Part shown: positions 17,812 through 26,174 of the stretch, piece after piece
Position numbering within the stretch: the stretch's first letter is position 1
How the letters are laid out: the number at the start of each line of letters is the position of its first letter
DNA from: a virus
IMG/VR virus record: IMGVR_UViG_3300043410_001789
Location: 1 to 64,000 of that record
Reading direction: 5' to 3' (one strand)
DNA length: 64,000 bases
Position numbers and translations under genes: made by a program
Notes under the pieces: model-generated
What the model saw: only the letters and a program-made list of their open reading frames with translations
Database searches by the model: none
Told to the model about the DNA's origin: nothing

Positions 17812-18792
17812 TTACTTAAGTAGGGCAACCTTGCTCTTTGGGTGAGCCTTGTTCCACTTAGTAGCAAGTGCGTTGTACTTGTTCTTGTTTCCAAGAGCAG
17901 CTGCATCAGCGAGGGCTAGCTTTGCGGTAAGCTCTGCTACCTGTGCAGTAAGTGCATTCTTATCTGCAGTTAGGGCAGTTACCTTACCGTTTGCAATTGC
18001 CAACTCTGCATCCTTCTCTGCTACAAGAGCAGCAAGGTCTACAACCTTAAGAGTTCCACGAACGAAACCAGTAGGAGTAGCAAGACCAGTAACAGCAGTT
18101 GCTACAGTAGCAGTTGCAATTAGGTCATACGAGCCAACAGCAAGACCAGTTAGTTCCTTGGTAGCCTCACCCTTAGCGTCAGTAGTTACTGAGTAGGTGT
18201 TGGTTGCAGTTGCAGAAACTACCTGTAGTGCTACGGTTGATCCAGCAACAGGGTTACCAAATACGTCAGTACCAGTAACGGTTACCTTAGCAGTTGTTCC
18301 AAGTGCAGCAGTCGGAGCAGCAAGTGCAATAGTGTTTAGTGCACCAGCAGCACCCTTAACATAATATGTTGCCAGGGTGTTTGTTCCATCTGACAAAACA
18401 ACCTTACCAGTCTTAGTGGTAGTTGTAAATACATTAAATGATGCAACAGTACCAGTACCAGTTGCAACAGTTGCAGTTGCGGTACCAGCAGATGGAAGAA
18501 CAGTTGTTCCAACGGTTGCGGTTAGCTTTGCATCAGTTGCAGTAGCAGTTACGGTTACATTGTTTGCGAGACCAGTCAGGTCAATGCGTAGAACGTCGCC
18601 AGAGGTAACGTTATTGTCTGCAGGGACTGGAAGAGTAACTGCAGTTGCTTCAGTAGTACCAGCAACGGTAGCTGAGTCTCCACCCACGAGGGCAAATCCG
18701 ACTGCAGCATTAGCTGGTGCTGCCACGAGGGCAGTTGTAGCAATTGCTACTGCAGTGGCAATAGCAATAAAAGGCTTCTTAAATGAAGTCAT
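17812..18792 (-). CDS. Secreted host-like surface protein (moron)
   Basis: A 326-residue protein with a classical Sec signal peptide (TSFKKPFIAIATAV..., cleavage near ANA). The mature part is Ala/Thr/Val-rich: two beta domains, the second with GTDVFGNPVAGSTV, a Big/Ig-like pattern (~165-245), then a coiled coil (~258-300) and a basic end (KWNKAHPKSKVALLK). This plan strongly resembles abundant secreted proteins of Nanopelagicales; the comparison is from memory. The gene stands alone, ending in a terminator, between terL and nrdI. It may be a host-derived gene that coats or masks the cell, or a decoy. Strong Ala/Thr bias separates it from its neighbours. Confidence 0.7.
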   Translation of the reverse strand: MTSFKKPFIAIATAVAIATTALVAAPANAAVGFALVGGDSATVAGTTEATAVTLPVPADNNVTSGDVLRIDLTGLANNVTVTATATDAKLTATVGTTVLPSAGTATATVATGTGTVASFNVFTTTTKTGKVVLSDGTNTLATYYVKGAAGALNTIALAAPTAALGTTAKVTVTGTDVFGNPVAGSTVALQVVSATATNTYSVTTDAKGEATKELTGLAVGSYDLIATATVATAVTGLATPTGFVRGTLKVVDLAALVAEKDAELAIANGKVTALTADKNALTAQVAELTAKLALADAAALGNKNKYNALATKWNKAHPKSKVALLK

Positions 18793-18816
18793 ATTTTTGT
18801 TTTCCTTTTCTCTTTG

Positions 18817-20592
18817 TTAGATTAGATCAAATCTAGCCAGGTATTCACGAACCTCTTTTGGCATAGGCTTATATTCTATCACATTATCCCTGTCCTTGTC
18901 AACCTGTGATTTTGGCCTGTCCCTAAAAGTATGAACCTCTACCTCAAGGTTTTGATCTTTTGGTGTGTGTGCGATTGCACCGTAGATTGCACCACAGACA
19001 GCGTCTGCAAGGTCCTTAGAGGACTTTCTAGGGTGGTCTACACGGTTTTGTTTAACTATCTTAAGTTCTGTAAGCTCTTCAAACAAAAGGTCAATTGCTG
19101 GCATAACCAAGCGGTCTTCATATACCAGCATAGCCATGTCTTCATAGTGTTTCTTTGCAACAGACACAGTTTCAGTTCTCATTCCGACTTGCTTTAACTC
19201 ATTCTGAATATCGAATGATTGCCAGCGGTCAAATGATACCATGCCAATATTAAATCCTAGTCTACGTAGATTTTGGATCCATTGCTTTACCTCGGAAAGA
19301 TTGACAGGACCCTCTACCTTTGGTTCCCACCAAGCTACTGCATCAACTACAACAATTGGCATGACCTGTTGATAATCTCTACCAATTTGAATATTTACCC
19401 ATTTGTCTACGTGAGCAATTGCAACAGCACATTTGTCATGCTTCTGTGCAAGGTCAGCGTGAACGTAATAAGTTTTTTCTGGGTCTGGTGTAAATGATGT
19501 ATCAAACCTTCTGTGCTGATCCAGTGGATTACGGATGCTCATAGCACTACGAATCTTGTCTTCTTGTCTAAAGAATCTGTCAGAGGAGAATGTAGGAACA
19601 CAGGCAAAGCGTTGCATCGCATCCCCCATATCAGTAAAGAATGCTAATTTAAAATCATCAATTTTTCTTGTAGGATTAACTACCCAGGTAGGACGCTTTA
19701 GTGCAAACATACCTGGATATTTATAAGAAACAATTGTGTCTTCATCCCACTCAATATCTAGATAGTTACCTTCTTGATCTTCTGGAAGTTCTGGATTCAT
19801 TATAAATCTGTGATGCTTTGTAACAACATCTTTCTCTGCAATTACCGTTTCATATCTAGACGAGATAAAGTCTCCTGGGTAACGAGGGAAGGAAAGAAGA
19901 GCAACTTTGCCCAAGTCTGGGAAACGTGAATCCACAGACGCACGGAATGCTTTGTAAATATTATCCGCAGTTTTTCCCTGGTCATTGCCAGTTCCAATCT
20001 CAGTAGCAAATCCTGAGATTTCGTCCAATACAGCGAGTATAAGGTTGAGACCCTCGTGTGATTCACGTTCGGAGTGACCAGAATAAACTGTGATAGAGTG
20101 ATCAAACTCAATGCTTTCTGCTTTAGCGTTAAATTTTCCAGCAAACCATGGAGACTTTTCGATCTTAGTCTTAAAGCCTTTAAAGAAGACGTTCTTAGCC
20201 TGTTGTGCGTTAATCGCAACGTTGATAATATCGATAGCGTCACCTGAAGGTTTACCGAAATAACGAGCAGGGTCCTTAAGACAAAGTAGTTTATATACGA
20301 TATAGGAACAAGCAACAGTAGAAGTAAAGTCTTTACCAGACCCCTTGCCAAGTTGTAGAATGACTTCATTCTTAGTGTATTTCTTGTAATAGCGTCTACC
20401 CTCTTCTTCGCCCATTAGATCGATAAGATCTTCTAGTTTATAAATTTGTGACATTGCTTCTACGATGTCGTATTGAATTTGTGACAGTGGTGGTTGATTT
20501 AGATACGCTTCGCCCTCAACAAATGTCTTAGCATCTACAGGACGCTCTGCAAAATTGTCGGACTTAAGTGCTTCTAAAAAATCATCAAACAT
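18817..20592 (-). CDS. terL: Terminase large subunit
   Basis: A 591-residue packaging motor. The ATPase part has LQLGKGSGKDF as Walker A (about residue 80) and LILAVLDEISGF as Walker B (about 185). The C-terminal nuclease part shows YVHADLAQKHDKCAVAI with the first catalytic Asp, and a later DLADAVCGAIYGA block with the distal Asp. It overlaps the small-subunit gene by 8 nt. It is unusual in being about 36 kb from the portal gene and next to recombination genes. Confidence 0.92.
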   Translation of the reverse strand: MFDDFLEALKSDNFAERPVDAKTFVEGEAYLNQPPLSQIQYDIVEAMSQIYKLEDLIDLMGEEEGRRYYKKYTKNEVILQLGKGSGKDFTSTVACSYIVYKLLCLKDPARYFGKPSGDAIDIINVAINAQQAKNVFFKGFKTKIEKSPWFAGKFNAKAESIEFDHSITVYSGHSERESHEGLNLILAVLDEISGFATEIGTGNDQGKTADNIYKAFRASVDSRFPDLGKVALLSFPRYPGDFISSRYETVIAEKDVVTKHHRFIMNPELPEDQEGNYLDIEWDEDTIVSYKYPGMFALKRPTWVVNPTRKIDDFKLAFFTDMGDAMQRFACVPTFSSDRFFRQEDKIRSAMSIRNPLDQHRRFDTSFTPDPEKTYYVHADLAQKHDKCAVAIAHVDKWVNIQIGRDYQQVMPIVVVDAVAWWEPKVEGPVNLSEVKQWIQNLRRLGFNIGMVSFDRWQSFDIQNELKQVGMRTETVSVAKKHYEDMAMLVYEDRLVMPAIDLLFEELTELKIVKQNRVDHPRKSSKDLADAVCGAIYGAIAHTPKDQNLEVEVHTFRDRPKSQVDKDRDNVIEYKPMPKEVREYLARFDLI

Positions 20593-21124
20593 CGTTGTTT
20601 ACCACCACGGTAATCACTTCTTTATCCTTAGAGACCTCTGATAACCTACGCATAATCTTATCTCTTACCTCTGGATGTTCTGCAGCGATATCCTTTAAGA
20701 TACCCACCAAAATCTCCTGACGGTTTTCAATAGCAATCATTTCTTCAGCAAGTTCTTTATTCTCAAGAAGTCCTGCTTTCTGAAGCATATCAATACGCTT
20801 AGACTCAAGATCCATAACCAGCTTAATACCAGCAGTCTTTGCACCCAAGTTGGCAGTAGTTGTAGCATCGTCAATCACCTCATATGCTTTGCTAATTAGT
20901 TTTGTGTAGTGTGTATCTGCACCAACCAAGGCTTCTTTGGCACGAGCACGAATAGCAGCATTATCTGCAGCCATGGCTCTCCACTCATTAATATATGCAA
21001 CAACCTTTTGTCGTGGCATGGCAAGCTCTTTAGAAATCTGAGTAGGCTCATTTCCTGCCAGATACTTTTCTACGACCTTGTTTACTTCATCAAGGTGTTC
21101 TACTGTTAATTCTTCAAATGACAC
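20585..21124 (-). CDS. terS: Terminase small subunit (probable)
   Basis: A 179-residue protein with an N-terminal helix-turn-helix (about 23-50: AGNEPTQISKELAMPRQKVVAYINEW), a helical middle (ALVGADTHYTKLISKAYEVID) and a coiled-coil oligomerisation segment (~95-140). This is the layout of small terminases, which bind the packaging site. The start of terL overlaps its end. Identification rests on layout and position. Confidence 0.75.
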   Translation of the reverse strand: MSFEELTVEHLDEVNKVVEKYLAGNEPTQISKELAMPRQKVVAYINEWRAMAADNAAIRARAKEALVGADTHYTKLISKAYEVIDDATTTANLGAKTAGIKLVMDLESKRIDMLQKAGLLENKELAEEMIAIENRQEILVGILKDIAAEHPEVRDKIMRRLSEVSKDKEVITVVVNNDV

Positions 21125-21404
21125 GTTTGGCCCTCTTTCCTCGTTGTGGAATACGCTTTACATCCTCAACCCGAAACGATCTAAATTGTGATGCTGTTGC
21201 TCTAAAAACTTCAAAGCAGTCTACCCAGGTTGCCCCAGTTTCAGTATTTGTTACAAAACTATCGAACTTAAACTTTAGTCCATATTGTCCACTAATCTTG
21301 ATTAGGTCACCCTTTATGATTTCAAATCCATCGATGATTAGTCTATCTTCTCTTACAAACTTTTTGGCAATCTCTGGGACTGCATACTTCTTGGTTCTAG
21401 CCAT
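21114..21404 (-). CDS. Small conserved phage protein
   Basis: A 96-residue basic protein with LIIDGFEIIKGDLIKISGQYGLKFKF followed by GATWVDCFEV, and a Lys/Arg-rich end (PQRGKRAKRVI). It looks like a compact SH3-like or KOW-like beta fold, which is an impression only. The family recurs in actinophages next to terminase genes, in my recollection. It overlaps terS by 11 nt and begins at TAATG after the HTH gene. Function unknown. Confidence 0.6.
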   Translation of the reverse strand: MARTKKYAVPEIAKKFVREDRLIIDGFEIIKGDLIKISGQYGLKFKFDSFVTNTETGATWVDCFEVFRATASQFRSFRVEDVKRIPQRGKRAKRVI

Positions 21405-21556
21405 TATCTTTTAGACTTCCTTAATCCAAATTTAGCAAGGTAAACGTATACTGTCTCTACGCTGACACCACACTCTTTGGCAATGTCCTCTGGAGACTTT
21501 TTATCTATGTGGAATCTTTTCTTAAGCCACAATTCATTTGTATATAATTTTGCCAT
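21404..21556 (-). CDS. 50-residue helix-turn-helix protein
   Basis: A short frame with GGAG 5 nt before the ATG and a stop overlapping the next ATG (TAATG). The product MAKLYTNELWLKKRF... carries a clear HTH at about residues 22-43 (PEDIAKECGVSVETVYVYLAKFGL) and a basic tail. It resembles the resolvase-type and sigma-like HTH of small phage DNA-binding proteins. Its place before the terminase genes suggests a role in regulation or packaging-site recognition; neither is shown. Confidence 0.75.
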   Translation of the reverse strand: MAKLYTNELWLKKRFHIDKKSPEDIAKECGVSVETVYVYLAKFGLRKSKR

Positions 21557-21564
21557 AATAACTC

Positions 21565-22143
21565 CTATTTGTCAATCTTTTCCCAGTTATTTATAACATA
21601 GTGTCCAATACCAACAGCATCTGCAACATCATCATCTGTTAGATTTTTGCTATAGTTTATGTTAACAAAATTAATAGTTCTTTGTTTGCGTATTTCTCTA
21701 GACTTATTCTGATACCAATTCTTTGTTTTTCCTGGAAACTGATCCATTATTGCAAGCTTTTCTTCATTAGTTAATTTGCCATTGCCAATATAAGTTTGCC
21801 AGGTAATTGGATTGATTGAGCCTGCTGTTCTAATGCCTGCAATTTTTGCAGCTCCTAGCAGTGCCCCCTGGATCAGGGCAAGGTCTGATGCTGTCTTTGG
21901 ACTATTAATAAATATTGTATGTTCGATAACAATTGCATCTACCTCAAGCTGTTTAAAGAACGGTAAACTTTTAATAGCTGCATCGCCAAGTTTTTGATAT
22001 GCATTATTACCAATAAATTTAATTTTTCCACATTTTACTAAATCATTATTTGAAAAAATAGCAAAGGCAAGACTATTTGTACTTGCATCAATCGCCATTA
22101 TGTTTTTGGGTTTGGGGGAACTAATCTTGCCAATCTTTGCCAT
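21565..22143 (-). CDS. RuvC-like Holliday junction resolvase
   Basis: A 192-residue RNase H-fold nuclease. The first strand NIMAIDASTNSLAFAIF bears the catalytic Asp, VDAIVIEHTIF supplies the Glu, and DDDVADAVGIGHY near the end supplies the final acidic pair. Phage RuvC-like enzymes resolve branched DNA before packaging, fitting its place just upstream of the terminase genes. I start at the ATG at 22143, 7 nt after AAGGA, rather than the TTG two codons earlier. Confidence 0.85.
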   Translation of the reverse strand: MAKIGKISSPKPKNIMAIDASTNSLAFAIFSNNDLVKCGKIKFIGNNAYQKLGDAAIKSLPFFKQLEVDAIVIEHTIFINSPKTASDLALIQGALLGAAKIAGIRTAGSINPITWQTYIGNGKLTNEEKLAIMDQFPGKTKNWYQNKSREIRKQRTINFVNINYSKNLTDDDVADAVGIGHYVINNWEKIDK

Positions 22144-22420
22144 CTGCAATTCCTTTTATTTGTTTTAAAATTTTAGCAACGTCTTTTGGATTCACATCAC
22201 AATTGTTGCATAATGGAGCATCGTTATAAACAGAAAGGTTAGAGCCACAAGACTTACAGACTCTAACCTTATCTTTTAATTTTTTTCTTCTGTTTATTTG
22301 ATACCTAACAGCAATCTTTTCTCTCGTTGCAGCATCTCTGCATTCGGGAGAGCAGTATATTTGATATGCTATGTTGGTCTTGAAAGTGGCATCACACCAT
22401 TCACATGGTTTTATTTTCAT
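22121..22420 (-). CDS. Zinc-finger protein with two CxxC modules
   Basis: A 99-residue basic protein. Module one is CEWC...CSPEC (residues ~6-27), resembling FCS/MYM-like or HNH-associated fingers; module two is CKSC...CNNC (~55-74). A basic helix (NRRKKLKDKVR) joins them. It overlaps both neighbours (nuclease and RuvC-like gene) by 20-23 nt. Likely DNA-associated; role unknown. Confidence 0.7.
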   Translation of the reverse strand: MKIKPCEWCDATFKTNIAYQIYCSPECRDAATREKIAVRYQINRRKKLKDKVRVCKSCGSNLSVYNDAPLCNNCDVNPKDVAKILKQIKGIADGKDWQD

Positions 22421-23204
22421 CTAATGGCTCCAGAGATTTGAGTTTGATCTCTCCAGAACCTGCATTGTCACAGACCTGGCGGACTGGACATGTCTTGCAT
22501 ATCTTAGAATTACTACGATAGTTTTTGGTAGGAAGAGTTTTCTTCTCCCATGCCCCACGAACTTGTCGCATCCATTCAAATGTGTTCTCTACCCACTCAT
22601 ACATGTATGAATTCAACTCAACAGGGAATATTAGCAACTCGTGATTATTTTTGTTTTCATAAATAAGCACTGCCTTATTCTTATTGAGAATCTTCATGTA
22701 GATAAGCAACTGGACAAGGTGACCTGTCTTTGGCTTACCTGCTACCTTGCGATACTCAAAAGCATCGTTAGGCATAGTCTTGATTTCACCAAGAAGCTCT
22801 TTGTCTTCCCAGTTAAGCATAACGTCACCAAATCCAAAAATTGGTGGATCGTTATATGTTACCTTAAATTCAGAATCTGCTAGAAGTCCAGGAACATTGC
22901 CCATGGCCTCCTGAATGCGTTCGTGAGACTTTGTTCCAGCTGTCATATTAGCAGCACCATAGGCATCTGCATTGTCTGTAAAGTCTGCACCCTCAAAGGC
23001 TAGGTACCAGTAGCGAGGGCACTCTCCGTGGGAGAATGCAATTGTACTGGGTGCAAATGAGTTTTTCTTGGTAAATTTTGTAACACGATTAATAGTATAA
23101 CCAGAGTTAATCTTATCGATAAGTTCTTGCTTATTGATAAATGATGGTTTTGCCACGGTCTCCTCAACCTTTAGCATAACCTGCTGTAGTAAATTTTTTG
23201 CCAT
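22401..23204 (-). CDS. Cas4/RecB-like PD-(D/E)XK nuclease with Fe-S cysteines
   Basis: A 267-residue nuclease. Motifs in order: Cys62 in GECPRYW, H94 in KSHERIQ, D127 in GFGDV, E140-x-K142 in GEIKT, the QxxxY motif (HLVQLLIYMKI), and C236/C239/C245 in CKTCPVRQVC. One N-terminal and three C-terminal cysteines form the 4Fe-4S site of Cas4/AddB-type enzymes. Such enzymes are 5'-3' exonucleases that feed recombination. A consensus promoter overlaps the tentative GTG start at 23240, so I chose the ATG at 23204, which lies inside the predicted transcript. No other CRISPR gene or array is near. Confidence 0.85.
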   Translation of the reverse strand: MAKNLLQQVMLKVEETVAKPSFINKQELIDKINSGYTINRVTKFTKKNSFAPSTIAFSHGECPRYWYLAFEGADFTDNADAYGAANMTAGTKSHERIQEAMGNVPGLLADSEFKVTYNDPPIFGFGDVMLNWEDKELLGEIKTMPNDAFEYRKVAGKPKTGHLVQLLIYMKILNKNKAVLIYENKNNHELLIFPVELNSYMYEWVENTFEWMRQVRGAWEKKTLPTKNYRSNSKICKTCPVRQVCDNAGSGEIKLKSLEPLDENKTM

Positions 23205-23231
23205 TTTTAAAATCTTTTCTGTCTTTTTTCC

Positions 23232-23260
23232 ATTATACACTATCTCGTAATGTATTTCAA
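23232..23260 (-). promoter_or_regulatory. Consensus promoter of the nuclease-RuvC-terminase group
   Basis: Minus strand TTGAAA, 17-nt spacer, TATAAT, over the end of the preceding gene. The spacer ends GATAGTG before the -10, identical to the spacer end of the promoter at 11343. Confidence 0.82.
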
Positions 23261-23545
23261 GGCAGATACTAGATTATTAATAGATTCTGCAGCAGTATAA
23301 TAAATATTCTTCTTAGCCCTATCTGACTTATCTACATTGGTTAGCCATGTAGCCTTGAATGCCATCTTAGTTGCAATAGCTTGAAGTCTAACTATTTCAA
23401 TTGTTGCTACCTGAATAGGAATATCTGGTTTAAGAATTAGCTTTGCGACAAAAGTTAGAGCTTCTGTAAGCTCCTTATCATCCATATAATCGGCTATTTC
23501 TGCAAGGCCATTGACCATTTGTAGGGTGGTCTGTGATTGCTCCAT
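23240..23545 (-). CDS. Small helical protein, unknown function
   Basis: A 101-residue, largely alpha-helical protein (MEQSQTTLQMVNGLAEIADYMDD...). It has the pattern of small actinophage proteins found between replication genes: LTEALTFVAKLI, IVRLQAIATKM, YYTAAESINNLVSALKYI. No motif for a function. Its end overlaps the promoter of the next operon. It abuts the 2OG oxygenase gene. Confidence 0.6.
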   Translation of the reverse strand: MEQSQTTLQMVNGLAEIADYMDDKELTEALTFVAKLILKPDIPIQVATIEIVRLQAIATKMAFKATWLTNVDKSDRAKKNIYYTAAESINNLVSALKYITR

Positions 23546-24486
23546 TAGTTTTTCTTTCTATTCTTTGGATTTTCTTCTGATCTGGCTCTTTCGTATAGGA
23601 AGTCAATTGGTGGAACACCATGCTCTTTTGTATTAGATGGAGCATCTGTCTTATTTCCATCTTCATCTAAAATAAATCCCCATTGACCCAATGGAATACC
23701 ATCCCTGAGTCCATCAAGTTGATATTTTTCAAATGCTATAGCATATTCCATTGTTGACTGAAATTCTGTTCCGTGCTGGCGACGTTCCATTACTCTAGTA
23801 AATGGATCAATTGGGTCTTTCTTTCCAGTAAATACCCAGTCGTCAAGTGGCGAATAGTTTAGTGTAATGATTTCAACATACTCTCCTGGCTTCCAGTTTC
23901 TCTTTGGTCTCCAGTGAACCTGATTAACTGCACTAAAAACAATTGCATCTCCAGGCTTAAGCTTGTAGCAGGTGTCTGTAACACAAACCTCCCAGTCAAT
24001 GTTTCCACCAATCATATAATTAAATGTTATCAGTGCATTACTAGCATCGATGTGTGGCTGTAATGATGGAACATAATTGTCATCTCCATAGACTAGGTTA
24101 TAGTCTAGATAGTTATAGTGAGATAATGCAATCTCACCCTTATACATTGGTTTAACAATATTATCAATGGTCTGCTCTATGTGTTTTGGCATAATAAAGT
24201 CAATTACTTGACGAGACAATTCCGTCATTTTTCTAGGTACTCTTACGTCTGCATCAATTATTTCTTCATGGCCTGGTACCCTGCGAGTATTGGTTGGTCT
24301 TAGGCTTTTGTGCCAACTAAGAATATTTCTTAGTTCAGTAACTTGAGCATCAGATAGTGGTTTTTCTAGATATACTGGTGGAACAGTATTATAGTTATCA
24401 AAGCCTGTGAGCCATTCGTGCATTGGTGCATAGGCTTCTGGTGGAAATGCTGGATCTTGGTCTAAGTATTCTTCGTTATTGTTCAT
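23545..24486 (-). CDS. 2OG-Fe(II) oxygenase-like protein
   Basis: A 313-residue protein with a double-stranded beta-helix core: HxD at H145/D147 (LQPHIDAS), a distal His at H191 (NQVHWRPKRNW), and beta strands ALITFNYMIGG and KPGDAIVFSA. These are the iron ligands of 2-oxoglutarate oxygenases; the Arg of RNWKP may bind 2OG. Such enzymes hydroxylate proteins, sugars or nucleobases; the substrate is unknown. The ATG at 24486 lies 6 nt behind a TATAAT and far from any ribosome site, so the mRNA may be leaderless. Confidence 0.7.
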   Translation of the reverse strand: MNNNEEYLDQDPAFPPEAYAPMHEWLTGFDNYNTVPPVYLEKPLSDAQVTELRNILSWHKSLRPTNTRRVPGHEEIIDADVRVPRKMTELSRQVIDFIMPKHIEQTIDNIVKPMYKGEIALSHYNYLDYNLVYGDDNYVPSLQPHIDASNALITFNYMIGGNIDWEVCVTDTCYKLKPGDAIVFSAVNQVHWRPKRNWKPGEYVEIITLNYSPLDDWVFTGKKDPIDPFTRVMERRQHGTEFQSTMEYAIAFEKYQLDGLRDGIPLGQWGFILDEDGNKTDAPSNTKEHGVPPIDFLYERARSEENPKNRKKN

Positions 24487-24492
24487 AATAAT

Positions 24493-24498
24493 ATTATA
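24493..24498 (-). promoter_or_regulatory. Putative leaderless -10 before the 2OG oxygenase gene
   Basis: TATAAT on the minus strand, preceded by GGTG, 6 nt from the ATG. The -35 is weak. Support comes mainly from the same spacing at other genes in this window. Confidence 0.45.
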
Positions 24499-24781
24499 CA
24501 CCTTCCTGCAAAATTTGTTCTAGCAAAGATAACTCAATAACTGCTAACCTTGTTTTGATACCACTATCGCCAATAACCACAACGATAGCAGGATCATTAC
24601 CATTTCTGATAGCATCTGTAGTAGCTTTGGCCCATACATCTTTGTTAAGAGTAAAGCTTTTGCCAACCTCTTTGAAGTCAACGGTAAAGTTTTCCCAAGT
24701 AGCGTCACCTTTATGGGTACCTCTTCCTGAGTTCTTATGTTGCTTTGCTCCAATTCTTTTACTCTCGGTTCTCTCGCTCAT
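24494..24781 (-). CDS. PD-(D/E)XK-type endonuclease or resolvase-like protein
   Basis: A 95-residue protein beginning with a basic SERTESKRIGAKQHKNSGRG segment, then THKGD and ENFTVDFKEVGKSFTL. The N-terminal Glu, the Asp of KGD and D-x-K spacing, with a Ser-rich loop after it, fit compact PD-(D/E)XK nucleases such as Hjc-type resolvases. Members of similar size occur in actinophages. Activity is not certain. It overlaps the zinc protein gene. Confidence 0.6.
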   Translation of the reverse strand: MSERTESKRIGAKQHKNSGRGTHKGDATWENFTVDFKEVGKSFTLNKDVWAKATTDAIRNGNDPAIVVVIGDSGIKTRLAVIELSLLEQILQEGV

Positions 24782-24944
24782 AATCTTTCTTTGTCTTTTT
24801 AGTATTTAAATTAACAGTACTAAGGTGCTTATCTGGACACATCCAGGTTAACTCTTTTGTCTCTGGATAGCATCTAAGTGTTTTTACAATTACCTTACAT
24901 GTGTGACATGGAAATTCACCTTGATAGAGGTTATATTTGGCCAT
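24759..24944 (-). CDS. Small zinc-ribbon protein, actinophage type
   Basis: A 61-residue protein with FPCHTCK, LRCYPETKELTWMCPDKHLS and a charged helical end (TKKTKKDYERENRE). Three to four Cys plus a His can hold one zinc. Proteins with this pattern recur downstream of recA in actinophages. I start at the second ATG (24944), 9 nt after AAGG. Function unknown. Confidence 0.65.
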   Translation of the reverse strand: MAKYNLYQGEFPCHTCKVIVKTLRCYPETKELTWMCPDKHLSTVNLNTKKTKKDYERENRE

Positions 24945-25950
24945 TACCATTTACCTTAGCTTTTATTAAATCTTGAAGATCTAGGTCTTCTCGTACTCTT
25001 GCTATAAACTTATCTCTACCCTGCAACTTATCCTCAGTTCCTGGAATAATATACCAGGCACCTGTTCGCTCCACAATACCCATCATCTCAGCGGTATCTA
25101 CGAGATCACCTACACTATCAATGCCTACGTCACCTCGGAAATAAAAGTCGTATTCTCCAGACTGAAATGCAGGTGAAGTCTTTGAGAATTGAACTTCCCA
25201 TCGAACCTTACGACCAATTTTTTCTTCGATAAGTTTATCTCCAACCGCAATCTTGCCCTTAATAGCTTGATTATCTGATTCGGAGCTAAACAACTTAAGT
25301 ACTGTTGACGAATAGAACTTAATTGACTGTCCACCTGTTGGCTGTTGTGAAGTATACATGGCAGAAATATTATTGCGAGATTGACTAATTAGAACCAATA
25401 ACGTTGGCTTAACTTTGTTATTCGCATAGTTAAGCATCTTGACAGCGTTGCTAAAGTCTCTTGCTTCTGCACCAATCTGCTTAGTGTTTTCTAGCTGCTT
25501 AAGTTCATCAGAATCTTTCTCAAAATAAATAGCAGGCAACAGCGATGTAATTGAGTCAACAACAATCAGATCAACTCCAGCATTCATTAGTGCAACACCT
25601 ACGTCTACCATTTCATTGATTGTTCTTGCCTGTGATACGATTAGCTTACTTGTGTCTACCCCAAGCTTTTCTGCCCACTCTTCAGAATATGACATCTCGG
25701 CATCAATCCATGCACAAAGTTTGCCCTCTTCCTGAGCTAGGGCAATCATCTGCAAGCACATTGAGGACTTTGCTGATGACTTGGAACCCCAGATAAGAAC
25801 CTGGCGACCATATGGCAATCCACCATTTAGTGCACGATTAAGGCCAAAGCTTGGTGTTGGCTGAAATTCAGTTTTAAATCCAACACCAGTAGTTAGTCGC
25901 TTTCTAATTTTTGGATCTAATGCTGCTAAGGCTTCTTCTACAGTTGTCAT
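24931..25950 (-). CDS. recA: RecA-like recombinase
   Basis: A 339-residue RecA/UvsX-type ATPase. Walker A is GSKSSAKSS (about residue 55), Walker B is VDLIVVDSITSLLP, and the loop region has LVLISQSRNNISAM and QPTGGQSIKFYSS, with the Gln-switch and L2 DNA-binding loop. It pairs homologous strands for recombination-dependent replication. It has neither the C-terminal acidic tail nor an intein. It abuts the NrdH gene. Confidence 0.9.
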   Translation of the reverse strand: MTTVEEALAALDPKIRKRLTTGVGFKTEFQPTPSFGLNRALNGGLPYGRQVLIWGSKSSAKSSMCLQMIALAQEEGKLCAWIDAEMSYSEEWAEKLGVDTSKLIVSQARTINEMVDVGVALMNAGVDLIVVDSITSLLPAIYFEKDSDELKQLENTKQIGAEARDFSNAVKMLNYANNKVKPTLLVLISQSRNNISAMYTSQQPTGGQSIKFYSSTVLKLFSSESDNQAIKGKIAVGDKLIEEKIGRKVRWEVQFSKTSPAFQSGEYDFYFRGDVGIDSVGDLVDTAEMMGIVERTGAWYIIPGTEDKLQGRDKFIARVREDLDLQDLIKAKVNGNGQI

Positions 25951-26174
25951 TAAATATCTGCCAATCCATTAATTTTTTCTGGCTGATATCCTGCCCATGA
26001 ACCTGAGTCAGTAATTACTACTGGTGCTGCCTGAAAGCCCATAGCGAGAATCTTGTCTAGAGCATCTTGGTCCTGAGTAATATCAATGGTGTCAAACTCA
26101 AGCCCTAGCTTGGTGAGGTGTCTCTTGGTTGCATCACACTGTACGCAGGATGGCTTTGTATATACTGTAATCAT
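25950..26174 (-). CDS. nrdH: NrdH-type glutaredoxin-like protein
   Basis: A 74-residue redoxin with the CVQC active site (residues 10-13), the APVV cis-Pro loop and the GYQPEKI end typical of NrdH. NrdH passes electrons from thioredoxin reductase to NrdE. It is encoded about 8 kb from nrdIEF, between recA and the MazG-like gene, and joined to both by overlapping start/stop codons. Confidence 0.88.
   Translation of the reverse strand: MITVYTKPSCVQCDATKRHLTKLGLEFDTIDITQDQDALDKILAMGFQAAPVVITDSGSWAGYQPEKINGLADI

Noticed and set aside
22401-23204. Part of a CRISPR-Cas system
   Set aside because: No cas1, cas2, effector or repeat array is in the window; phage Cas4-like nucleases commonly occur alone.
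23205-23240. GTG start for the Cas4-like gene
   Set aside because: It coincides with the -10 of a consensus promoter, so the codon would be absent from that transcript, and the 12 extra residues match no family feature.
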